Program-made: the position numbers and the translations under genes
In this document: in pieces, positions 1 to 7,214 of the stretch
Layout of the letters: every line of letters starts with the position of its first letter
Numbering within the stretch: the stretch's first letter is position 1
Source: Isosphaeraceae bacterium
Lineage (GTDB): Bacteria > Planctomycetota > Planctomycetia > Isosphaerales > Isosphaeraceae
Direction of reading: 5' to 3'
Assembly: GCA_026004735.1 (NCBI GenBank)
Contig: BPJS01000001.1
Span: forward strand, 3,607,641-3,671,640
Length of the DNA: 64,000 nt
Notes under the pieces: model-generated
Seen by the model: the letters and a program-made list of their open reading frames with translations, nothing else
Databases searched by the model: none
Told to the model about the DNA's origin: nothing

Positions 1-384
1 CTGCCTGACTAAGTGTCCGAGCGACAGCGGGTAGCCATAGCCGACAAACCCAGCGGCGATCTGCAAGTCGACGACCCGAGCGGGCAGACGTCCCGACCGA
101 AGCTGGATAATCCAGAGATCCTCGCTCCCCGCGTGCATCACGACCTCGACGTTCGGATCGTGGAGCACTCCCCATAATGGACCCAGGTCGCCCACAGCAA
201 GCGGGTCGATCAGGGCCAGGACCTCACGCGTCGCGATCTGAATCAACCCGAGCTGCGGCTCATAGGTCGACTCGGACACAAACTCCGTATCAAAACCAAA
301 CCGTCCAACTTCGCGCAGATGAGCAACGAAGTCGGCAAGCTGCGTTGCGGTCGTGATCCAGGCGAACGGGTTCGGCTCAGCCAT
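1..384 (-). CDS. rnd: Ribonuclease D, 3' part missing (window edge)
   Basis: The reverse complement reads without a stop from an ATG at 384 to the window edge, so the C-terminal part lies outside. RNase D is a DEDD-family 3'-5' exoribonuclease that matures tRNA 3' ends. Visible motifs are Exo I (FDTEF, about residues 33-37) and Exo II (HAGSEDLWII, about residues 84-93), with the typical YEPQLGLIQIAT stretch between them. The domain start fits the family. An in-frame ATG at 426 would add 14 residues; neither start has a strong ribosome-binding site. The gene lies just downstream of the alpha/beta hydrolase gene on the same strand and may be cotranscribed with it. Confidence 0.82.
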   Translation of the reverse strand, partial: MAEPNPFAWITTATQLADFVAHLREVGRFGFDTEFVSESTYEPQLGLIQIATREVLALIDPLAVGDLGPLWGVLHDPNVEVVMHAGSEDLWIIQLRSGRLPARVVDLQIAAGFVGYGYPLSLGHLVRQ

Positions 385-450
385 CAGCGCGGTTCCCGCC
401 TTGCGACCCGGATTATGGGCGGTCATGACCGCAGCGGGCAAGTCGGGGAT

Positions 451-1224
451 TCAGCTCGCGAGGAACTCACCGATCACCCGGGACGTGACTTCGGGTTGCT
501 CGATGGGCAGAAGATGGCCCGCCTTGGGGACCACGACCAGTCGTCCTCTTGGCAACGCGGCGGCCATGTGTTGCCCCTCGTCGGGGGAGGCGATCGGGTC
601 CTCCGCGCCGGCTAGCACCAGGGTCGGCATCGGAAGCTGTGGCAAAAGCGCCACGCGATCCGGCCGGGCGACCATCCCACGGAGGCACCCGGCCACCGCC
701 GCCGGGCTGGTCCGGAGCATCATGCGGCGCGTCCGCTCCACCAGCTCCGGACGCTCAGCCTGACTCGTGGCCCCCAGAACCCGAGGCAGAAAGGCGTCCA
801 CGACGGGGGTGATGTCGCCGCTGCGCTCGACCTCGGCGGCCAGCCGGAGCCGATTGGCGGCGGCCTCGGGCGTGTCGGCCGCGGCACGAGTGGCGATCAG
901 CAGCAGCCGGGTGATTCGATCAGGCACGCGCGATGCCAGAGCCAGCGCGATGTAGCCGCCCATCGACAGCCCACCGAGCACAAACGGCCCATCAATGCCC
1001 CGGTCAGCCAGAAGGTCCAGAACATCGGCGGCCTGCGCCTCCATCGAATAGTCATCGCCAGCGGGCGGCGTCTCACCGTGGCCTCGCAGATCGGGTGCCA
1101 GAACCCGATACTCCGAAGCCAGCGCCTCGACCTGCGCCTCCCAGAGCGTGCGGTCGAGCGGGAATCCGTGAAGCAGAACAATCGGTGGGCCAGAACCGCG
1201 GTCCGTGGTGATGAGAGTCGTCAT
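451..1224 (-). CDS. Alpha/beta-fold hydrolase
   Basis: This is a 257-residue protein of the alpha/beta hydrolase superfamily. The oxyanion motif LLHGF is at residues 17-21, the nucleophile elbow GLSMGG puts Ser at 87, an Asp follows in AGAEDP and the catalytic His is in KAGHLLP near the C-terminus. The substrate cannot be read; the nearest named relatives are 3-oxoadipate enol-lactonase and BioH-like esterases. The frame is open far upstream, but the upstream part is low-complexity and overlaps the divergent gene, so the ATG at 1224, directly before the first strand of the fold, was chosen. It is divergent from the secreted protein that starts at 1352. Confidence 0.82.
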   Translation of the reverse strand: MTTLITTDRGSGPPIVLLHGFPLDRTLWEAQVEALASEYRVLAPDLRGHGETPPAGDDYSMEAQAADVLDLLADRGIDGPFVLGGLSMGGYIALALASRVPDRITRLLLIATRAAADTPEAAANRLRLAAEVERSGDITPVVDAFLPRVLGATSQAERPELVERTRRMMLRTSPAAVAGCLRGMVARPDRVALLPQLPMPTLVLAGAEDPIASPDEGQHMAAALPRGRLVVVPKAGHLLPIEQPEVTSRVIGEFLAS

Positions 1225-1292
1225 CGAGGTCGCCCAACAGGTCCGAAAAGGAGACAGAGTTGGATCACGGCGACGCGAATCGATTCCGGGAA

Positions 1293-1301
1293 TGCTAAAA
1301 T
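1293..1301 (+). promoter_or_regulatory. Possible extended -10 promoter
   Basis: TGCTAAAAT matches an extended -10 element (TGn followed by TAAAAT, five of six consensus bases). No good -35 box is seen 16-18 bases upstream. It lies 50 bases before the GTG start at 1352 in the divergent intergenic region. Confidence 0.4.
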
Positions 1302-1351
1302 CACTCCGGTCGATTCGATCGAGGAAGCGTCGCGGACCAGCGAGGCCGAGC

Positions 1352-2488
1352 GTGAAGCATTGGCTCATTCTAACCGGGCTGGTCGGATTCGCCGGAATCG
1401 TCGCCGCCGACGACTTTGATCGGCTCGAAGGAGAGGCTTTGAAGCAGGCCGCTGCCTCCGAGGAGCTTCGCCTCACGCTCGATCAGGACGAACTGGCACG
1501 CCTGCCGCGCGTCTTTCCAGGAGTGCGGTCGACGGTCCTGATCGCCCGCACCAACGAAGGGAATCTGGCTCGCCTCCTCGTGATCCCCGCGCGTCGTATC
1601 GGAGAAGATGGGCGCGAAGCCCCTGTACTGCTGATCGAGCAGTACGCGACCTTCGCGTCGCCCGGATATCGGCAACGCCTGGCGCGCGGACGCGACGTGA
1701 TGCTCTTCGACGGCTGGCGGTTCGACCTCGACTCCGGCCAACTCGTGCCCGACCAATTTGGCGGCGACCTCCGGCTCACCGTGACCGCGGACACCCGGCT
1801 TCGCCTGGAGGCCGAGCCGGGGGCAGGACTGATCGGATTGCAGCGCTCGCCTCTGAACGGCCAGGTCCAGGAGGGACGCCCCACCCCCGGCCCCCGGGTC
1901 CAGGCCGAGGATCATCAGGGCCGCTTTCGGTTGATCGTGGCGGGCCGATGGAGCGGTCCCCTGGAACTCAAGGTGGACGGGGCCGGCCAGGTCTCCGGTT
2001 CCTTTCGTTCCGATCAGACAGGGGCCGTCTATCGCGTGCGGGGCGAGGTCGTGCGAGGCGGTACGCCGCGGCTCGACCTGACGATTGACTTCCCCCGCTC
2101 GCAGATGAAACTGACCGGCTACCTTTGGCCCGAGGGCAAGCATGCCATCGCCGGGTTCGCGCAGTTGATGGAACAGGAGTACGGGTTCGTGGCGGTTCGC
2201 GCCGGTCGGTCGCCGGAGCCGCCCGGACTGGAGTGGGAGGCCGAGGCGATCCCGCCGGACGGCCTGGTGGTCCGATTGGCGGCCGACGGGACCCTCTGGC
2301 GCGAGGGTCAGGTCGTCGAACCAGCGCGGCTGGCCGAAGACCTCCAAGCCGAGCCTGGTCGCTCGATCCAGGTCGTCGCGGATCGGTCGACTCCGGTCGG
2401 GGTCCTGGATCGCGTCTCGGAGCAGCTTCGAGCCGCCGGATTCGCTTCGGTGCTTCTCGTCGTTGCGGAGGATGGACGTGATGACTGA
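1352..2488 (+). CDS. Secreted protein with ExbD/TolR-like C-terminal domain
   Basis: This is a 378-residue protein. The GTG at 1352 was chosen because it opens a signal peptide (basic Lys, hydrophobic LILTGLVGFAGIVAA, cut before Asp). The middle is beta-rich with no motif I recognise. The last 75 residues resemble the periplasmic domain of ExbD/TolR: a short strand, DGTLWREGQVV, an ADRSTPVGVLDRVSEQLRAAG helix region and a final LLVV strand. ExbD normally has an N-terminal membrane anchor; here there is only a cleavable signal and no ExbB/TolQ partner in the window. The 3' end overlaps rpiA by eight bases, so the two are probably cotranslated. The function is unknown, and the ExbD similarity is by eye. 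Confidence 0.75.
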   Translation: MKHWLILTGLVGFAGIVAADDFDRLEGEALKQAAASEELRLTLDQDELARLPRVFPGVRSTVLIARTNEGNLARLLVIPARRIGEDGREAPVLLIEQYATFASPGYRQRLARGRDVMLFDGWRFDLDSGQLVPDQFGGDLRLTVTADTRLRLEAEPGAGLIGLQRSPLNGQVQEGRPTPGPRVQAEDHQGRFRLIVAGRWSGPLELKVDGAGQVSGSFRSDQTGAVYRVRGEVVRGGTPRLDLTIDFPRSQMKLTGYLWPEGKHAIAGFAQLMEQEYGFVAVRAGRSPEPPGLEWEAEAIPPDGLVVRLAADGTLWREGQVVEPARLAEDLQAEPGRSIQVVADRSTPVGVLDRVSEQLRAAGFASVLLVVAEDGRDD

Positions 2489-3161
2489 CGCGGTCACGCC
2501 CGTGCTCGCAGCCGAGCGGGCGTTGGAGTGGATCGAGCCGGGCATGGTCATTGGCCTGGGAACCGGCCGCGCGGCCGTGGCCTTCATCGAAGCCCTGGCC
2601 CGGTCGCACCGCGAGCGCGGCTTGAAGGTGCTCACCGTGTCGTCGTCGCTGGCCACCGCTGCGCTGGCACGACGGCTCGGCTTGCCGGAGGCCGACCTCC
2701 GCGACCTCGAAAACCTCGATCTGACTGTGGATGGAGCCGATGAAGTGGACCCGGACCGGAACCTGATCAAAGGCCTCGGCGGCGCATTGCTCCGCGAAAA
2801 GGTCCTGGCCTCCATCTCCCGGCGGTGGCTGATTTGCGTCGGCGCAGAAAAATGCGTCACCAGGCTTGGAGCACGCGGAGTGCTGCCGGTTGAGGTGGTG
2901 CCGTTCGCCGAATCTGTGTGTGTGCGCGCTCTGGACCGGCTGGGACTACCGGCCCAGGTGCGCCAGTCCGGGGGCGCGCGGTTCGTCACCGACAATGGCA
3001 ACCATGTGCTCGACTGCCGAATCGCCCCCACCCTCGACCACGCCCGGCTCGCCGCAGCGATTCGAGCGATCCCCGGCGTGGTCGAGACCGGCTACTTCCT
3101 CGATATGAGTCCGACTGTCCTCGTCCAGCACAACCACCAGGTCGAGGTCCTAGGTGGGTGA
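2481..3161 (+). CDS. rpiA: Ribose-5-phosphate isomerase A
   Basis: This 226-residue enzyme interconverts ribose 5-phosphate and ribulose 5-phosphate in the pentose phosphate pathway. The phosphate loop GLGTGRA (residues 25-31), the DGADEVD motif (84-90) and KGLGGALLREK (97-107, with the catalytic Glu) are all present, and length and order match the RpiA family. The ATG at 2481 is preceded by GGAGG at 2467-2471, nine bases away and inside the upstream gene, which ends at 2488. The gene is convergent with the RuBisCO-like gene, with a 24-base gap that shows no terminator. Confidence 0.93.
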   Translation: MTDAVTPVLAAERALEWIEPGMVIGLGTGRAAVAFIEALARSHRERGLKVLTVSSSLATAALARRLGLPEADLRDLENLDLTVDGADEVDPDRNLIKGLGGALLREKVLASISRRWLICVGAEKCVTRLGARGVLPVEVVPFAESVCVRALDRLGLPAQVRQSGGARFVTDNGNHVLDCRIAPTLDHARLAAAIRAIPGVVETGYFLDMSPTVLVQHNHQVEVLGG

Positions 3162-3185
3162 GGCCAACGTCGGGGCACGGCCGGG

Positions 3186-4613
3186 TCAGGCACCGGGCTC
3201 GGGGTAGCGCTGGCGGAGCGTTTCGAGCAGCGCCGAGCATCCCTGGCGTCGCGCCAGCTCGCGGAGCGCGCTGAGGTGCTCCTCGACAGACACTCCATCA
3301 AGCGCTCCGGATTGCCCCAGCTCGAGCAGTTCGACCAGGCTTTGCAGGCCGAGCCGAGGATCGGCCTGACCGTCGGGCCCCTTGACGGCGTTGATGGCCG
3401 ATCCGGCCAGGAACAGAATGTTAGGTGTCAGGCCGCGACGACGGGCGTCCTGGATGTTGAGCAGGATATTGCCCTGATCAAGTCCTCCGGCACGCGCGAT
3501 CATCGTCGGGCGGATCCCATCCCGCGGCTGGCTGAGAACCCGCTCCGAGGCGCGCCACTCGGCTCCGTAGGGACGGAGGAACGGCGCACCGGCCTTGACC
3601 GGTGCGGTCTGGCGAAAGTCGATGCCATCGAGCCGTGCCAGTTCGTCAATCACCTCGCGCCAGATGGCACGTGTACGCGTTCCGATCCCCGCGTTGTGCC
3701 CGTAGATGACCGGGGGCGTGGCGAGCGACCTGGTGGCCTCACGAACCATCCGAACGGCGCCGCCGGCAAACGTCTCGCTCAGCATCACCCCCGTCGCCCC
3801 AGCGTCCAGGACCGCGTGAACGTGGTCCAGCAGCTCATGGGGGGCAGCCGTCAGATGCGGGGCAAAGATCAGCCCCTTGCCGCCGCGTGCCTCGCGGACC
3901 CGCGCTATGGCTTCCACCGCGCGGCGCGTGCGCTCAGCCACCGGCGAATAATCCAAATCCGGGTAAAGATCCTCGTCCTCTTTGATGAACATCAGAAGGG
4001 GATGATCGGCCATCTGGCCGACCAGCCGCTCGACGTCGGCGGCCGTGATACCAGCCGTCGGCTTCAGGATCGTTCCGAAGACCGGCTCGTCCACGCTGTA
4101 GCCGCAACGCTCGCGGAGAGCGAACGGCCCATACGCGGGGCCGGGGAACGTAGCCATCACCTTCGGCGGCAGCGTCAGGCGCAACAGGCGGGCGTCTTGG
4201 TTCTCGAAAACATCGAAAATGATCGCGGCCGAGGTGGTGTGGAGGATATCAGTCGACGTCAGGTGGCCGTCGGGGTGGAGCATCATCTTGAGCGGAAACG
4301 CGATGTGGAGCAGACCGATCCGGCCCGTGGCGTCGAATCGGTCCACGCCCGCAGGACGGGCCGAGCAGGCCGCCAGCAGCGATCCAGGCGGCGGGTTCTT
4401 CACCCCGCTGGTGGCGTGATAGCTGATCTCCTGAACCGCGTGTTCGAGCGACTGGGTGCGGAAGGCAAAAAAATAGGTGGCGACCAGGTGGTCATCCATC
4501 TGGGGTGGGGGTGTCGCGTCGAGCCGTTCCTCGACGACCGCACGAAGCAGATCCTCCCGAGCATCGAAGTCAAACCAAAGCGATTCGAGAGTGCGGGCAG
4601 GAAGGGCGGACAT
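3186..4613 (-). CDS. RuBisCO-like protein (form IV)
   Basis: This 475-residue protein has the fold signature of the RuBisCO large subunit: an N-terminal domain with DDHLVATYFF (41-50), then a TIM barrel. The first active-site Lys is kept (GTILKPTAG, K184), as is the metal-binding triad (KEDE: K211, D213, E214) and one His (GHNAG, H306). Several residues needed for carboxylation differ: the second KPK lysine is Thr, the HR pair is HN, and the S-G-G phosphate loop reads ARAGG. It is therefore a form IV, probably non-carboxylating enolase, isomerase or decarboxylase; the substrate is unknown. It is the last gene of the minus-strand cluster, 90 bases after kynU. The ATG at 4613 fits the family start; an in-frame start at 4694 would add 27 unlikely residues. 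Confidence 0.88.
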   Translation of the reverse strand: MSALPARTLESLWFDFDAREDLLRAVVEERLDATPPPQMDDHLVATYFFAFRTQSLEHAVQEISYHATSGVKNPPPGSLLAACSARPAGVDRFDATGRIGLLHIAFPLKMMLHPDGHLTSTDILHTTSAAIIFDVFENQDARLLRLTLPPKVMATFPGPAYGPFALRERCGYSVDEPVFGTILKPTAGITAADVERLVGQMADHPLLMFIKEDEDLYPDLDYSPVAERTRRAVEAIARVREARGGKGLIFAPHLTAAPHELLDHVHAVLDAGATGVMLSETFAGGAVRMVREATRSLATPPVIYGHNAGIGTRTRAIWREVIDELARLDGIDFRQTAPVKAGAPFLRPYGAEWRASERVLSQPRDGIRPTMIARAGGLDQGNILLNIQDARRRGLTPNILFLAGSAINAVKGPDGQADPRLGLQSLVELLELGQSGALDGVSVEEHLSALRELARRQGCSALLETLRQRYPEPGA

Positions 4614-4703
4614 GGTCGATTCTCGAGCGTGATGAGCACCGATCCGCTCACCGCGACGTACGGTCTCCTGGGCGAATCGGACGATCGGGAGCAAACCAAC
4701 GGG

Positions 4704-5894
4704 TCAAGTCACCGGCGAGTCTCTCGCGATGTGGTCCCGCCACGATTGCGTGGAGAGGATCTCGTCGATGGCCCCGATCGCGGCGTCCAGTTCGTCGTCC
4801 CGGTTGTAGAAATGAGGCGAGAGTCGGATCCCGACGCCGGGCCGGTAATCGCAAAGGATATCACGGGCCTTGAGCGCCCGGGAGACGGGCAAGCCGTTCG
4901 GCACCCCCAGAGCGACCGTGCCGCCGCGGCGGTCGGGGTCGCGCGGCGTCGGCGTCGGCCAGCCGCGGGCATCGGCCAGGGCCAGCAAATGGCCGGTCTG
5001 GCGAAGCGATTTGGCGCGGATGGCGTCGAGGCCGATCCCGGCGATCCGCTCCAGCGCCGGGCGGGCTGCATAAAGCGCCGCGATGTTGGGCGTGCCGTGG
5101 AGAAGCCGCCCAGCGCCGTCGCGGCGGTCCAGGGTTCGCTCAAACGCAAACGGACGCCGATGAGCCATCCACCCGGTCAGCGCGGGCCGCAACTCCATAA
5201 GCCGTTCCGGGGCAACCCATACAAACGCATTGCCCGGACCTCCGCAGAGCCATTTCAGGCACCCGCCAATGTACACGTCGATGCCCAGGCGGCCGACGTC
5301 AACCGGAATCGATCCGACAGCCTGATATCCGTCGATGATCGAGTAGGCTCCGCAAGCCCGCGCCTGACGGGCGATCGCGGCGACGTCAACGATCTCCGAG
5401 CTGCGGAACTGAACGTGGCAGGCTAGCGCCGCGGCCGTCCGACCGTCGATCGCGGCCAGGAACCGATCCAGGTCGAACGACCCATCCGATCGGCCCGGAA
5501 TCACCACGACCTCAAAGCCCCGGCGAGCCTGCTCGCCGACCAGATAAAGGATCGAGGGGAAATGGCCTTCGTCGATCACCAACCGACTACGGCCAGCGCT
5601 TGGTTCAAACACGCTGAGAACCACCGCATGGGCGATGGTCACGCACGGCTGAAAGACGACTTGCCCGGGACCGGCAGCGATCAAGGGGGCAACGAGATCG
5701 CCGGTCGTCTCGACCAGCTCCCACCAGCCTTCTTCCCAGGCCCGGACGCCCCGGCTCGCCCAGATCTCGTAGAACTCGGCGAGCGCCAGCGCGGCTTCAC
5801 GCGGGACAGCACCAAGAGAGTTCGAGATCAGGTAGTTGGTCTGCTCGAGGATCGCAAAATGCGGGCGATGGATCAGCAGCGGGTCGTCGGTCAT
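4704..5894 (-). CDS. kynU: Kynureninase
   Basis: This is a 396-residue fold type I PLP enzyme. Kynureninase splits L-kynurenine to anthranilate and alanine. The family start YLISNSLGAVP (residues 21-31), the cofactor-facing Asp (IIDGYQAVG, D188), the Schiff-base Lys (GGCLKWLCGGPGN, K214) and the later GWMAHRRPF and LLHGTPNIAALYAA segments agree with KynU rather than with cysteine desulfurase. The start codon overlaps the kynB stop by four bases. No tryptophan dioxygenase (kynA) is visible, so the source of kynurenine is not shown by this window. The RuBisCO-like gene follows on the same strand. Confidence 0.87.
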   Translation of the reverse strand: MTDDPLLIHRPHFAILEQTNYLISNSLGAVPREAALALAEFYEIWASRGVRAWEEGWWELVETTGDLVAPLIAAGPGQVVFQPCVTIAHAVVLSVFEPSAGRSRLVIDEGHFPSILYLVGEQARRGFEVVVIPGRSDGSFDLDRFLAAIDGRTAAALACHVQFRSSEIVDVAAIARQARACGAYSIIDGYQAVGSIPVDVGRLGIDVYIGGCLKWLCGGPGNAFVWVAPERLMELRPALTGWMAHRRPFAFERTLDRRDGAGRLLHGTPNIAALYAARPALERIAGIGLDAIRAKSLRQTGHLLALADARGWPTPTPRDPDRRGGTVALGVPNGLPVSRALKARDILCDYRPGVGIRLSPHFYNRDDELDAAIGAIDEILSTQSWRDHIARDSPVT

Positions 5895-6517
5895 GGCGTT
5901 GGGCGACTGAGAGGCCGGAGCACCGCACGGACCGGACTGGCATCAAAACCGACCAGACGCAGCGGCAAGGCAATCAGTTCGTAGCACCCGGTCGGAACGT
6001 CCCGAAGCATCAGGCCCTCGAGGATCATCACCCGCCGCTCGACACAGGCATGGTGGGCATCAAGGGTCTTCGAATCGAACGGATCGATGCTCGGCGTGTC
6101 GATGCCGACCAGCGTCACGCCGCGATCGGCCAGGGCGTGCACCGTTTCGGGGCACAGAGCAGCGAAGTCCGTCGAACCGTCGAAGGTGCCAGTCCGAAAC
6201 AGGATCCGCGGGTGCTCGATCTGCCGGGGGAGCTGTTCGGGGGTGATCCGCCGCCCAGCCACCGTCTCAACGGCGATGACCTGACAGGGGCCGACATAGG
6301 GATCGAGCGCGTGAGCCTCGATCGAGCAACCACCAGCGGCGACGTGGCTCCAGGCGTCGGCATGGGCGCCCAAGTGGACCGTGGCCGTGAGCGTCGATAG
6401 CGTCAACGAATCGCCACGTGCACGGTCCAGGAGAACGCGCCGTTCGAGGGGCGTATCGCCCGGCCAGACCCAAGTCGCGGAGTCCAGCGTCGGGGAGATG
6501 TCGATCAGATCGGTCAT
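5891..6517 (-). CDS. kynB: Kynurenine formamidase (cyclase family)
   Basis: This 208-residue metal-dependent hydrolase should convert N-formylkynurenine to kynurenine, the substrate of the next gene product. The metal motif HLGAHADAWSH gives H48, H52, D54 and H58. Other KynB traits are DISPTLDSATWVWPGDTP at the N-terminus, GIDTPSIDPFDSK, and ELIALPLRLVGFDASPVR at the end. The ATG at 6517 overlaps the stop of the zinc-ribbon gene by four bases (ATGA), and its own stop overlaps the kynU start in the same way, so the three are translationally coupled. An upstream GTG at 6547 is less likely. Confidence 0.9.
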   Translation of the reverse strand: MTDLIDISPTLDSATWVWPGDTPLERRVLLDRARGDSLTLSTLTATVHLGAHADAWSHVAAGGCSIEAHALDPYVGPCQVIAVETVAGRRITPEQLPRQIEHPRILFRTGTFDGSTDFAALCPETVHALADRGVTLVGIDTPSIDPFDSKTLDAHHACVERRVMILEGLMLRDVPTGCYELIALPLRLVGFDASPVRAVLRPLSRPTP

Positions 6518-6729
6518 CCCCGGCCGCCTTCGCAACAGGTTTCGCACACCGTGCGACAGGTGCGGCAGACCAGTTTCATGCGAATCTCAAGGAGCGGGCC
6601 GCCGCAGGCCGGACAGGCCGGGCGCAACGGGGCCTGTTCGTTCGTGGTCCGGCGGTCCAGCCCCGACGACCGGAGCGGGTCAGATTCGCGGGCCGGAGTA
6701 GCAGTCTGATCGAATCCAGTTCGGGTCAT
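6514..6729 (-). CDS. Small zinc-ribbon protein
   Basis: This 71-residue protein has an unstructured N-terminal half and a Cys-rich C-terminal half. Cysteines are at 39, 42, 55, 58, 62, 65 and 66 (CPACGG, then CRTCRTVCETCC), which fits a zinc ribbon with an extra pair of cysteines. The start overlaps the deaminase stop by four bases and the stop overlaps the kynB start by four bases, which strongly argues that it is translated. I do not recognise a named family; its position suggests a role with the kynurenine or deaminase enzymes, but this is inference. Confidence 0.75.
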   Translation of the reverse strand: MTRTGFDQTATPARESDPLRSSGLDRRTTNEQAPLRPACPACGGPLLEIRMKLVCRTCRTVCETCCEGGRG

Positions 6730-7181
6730 CGCCGATGCTTCCACTCCTCAAATAACGCCAGGCAGGCGTCACGGAGCCGCCCGCCTTCGACCCGGATGGG
6801 CCGCGGGGCGGCATGGGCGACGGTCGTCGCGGCCAGGCGGATCTGCGAGAAGCCGGCGGCTTCGGCATCACCGATCGAGGCTCCGAAGACGACGGCCTCA
6901 ATGCCCGCCCACACTGCGGCAGCTAGACACATCGGGCACGGCTCGCACGTCGAAACCAGGATGCACCCGCCCAAGTCGGTCGTGCCCATCGCCCGGGCGG
7001 CCACCCTGAGCGCATTGACCTCGGCGTGGGCGGTCGGGTCCGTATCACGGCGGACCGAATTGTGTGCGGCTGCGATTTCTCGACCCTGGCAGAGCACAAC
7101 AGCCCCAAACGGAGCCTGCCCGGACTCCACGCCCTCACGGCCAATCGCCAGAGCCCGGCGCATCGCGGCATCGAGATCCAT
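6726..7181 (-). CDS. Nucleoside/guanine deaminase, CMP/dCMP deaminase fold
   Basis: This 151-residue zinc deaminase carries the HAE motif (TAHAEVNAL, H52 and the proton-shuttling E54) and the PCxxC motif (CEPCPMC, C82 and C85). Length and the FSQIRLAA stretch resemble guanine deaminase GuaD or related small-molecule deaminases more than the tRNA adenosine deaminase TadA, but the base specificity cannot be fixed by eye. It lies 33 bases after the dehydratase gene and overlaps the zinc-ribbon gene by four bases, so it is part of the same likely operon. Confidence 0.82.
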   Translation of the reverse strand: MDLDAAMRRALAIGREGVESGQAPFGAVVLCQGREIAAAHNSVRRDTDPTAHAEVNALRVAARAMGTTDLGGCILVSTCEPCPMCLAAAVWAGIEAVVFGASIGDAEAAGFSQIRLAATTVAHAAPRPIRVEGGRLRDACLALFEEWKHRR

Positions 7182-7214
7182 CTGACAGCTCCCGCATCTT
7201 GGGGAATCTCAACT

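Noticed and set aside
1005..1220. Longer N-terminal extension of the alpha/beta hydrolase, to 1476
   Set aside because: The extra 84 residues are low-complexity and overlap the divergent gene's signal peptide region; the fold begins at the ATG at 1224.
3186..4613. True CO2-fixing RuBisCO
   Set aside because: Several catalytic residues differ (KPT, HN, ARAGG) and no small subunit or phosphoribulokinase gene is present.
3276..5426. Long open frame on the plus strand, 716 codons, opposite the RuBisCO-like and kynU genes
   Set aside because: The predicted protein has no domain-like pattern and is rich in Arg and Gln, as expected of a frame opposite GC-rich coding sequence. The genes on the minus strand have clear motifs.
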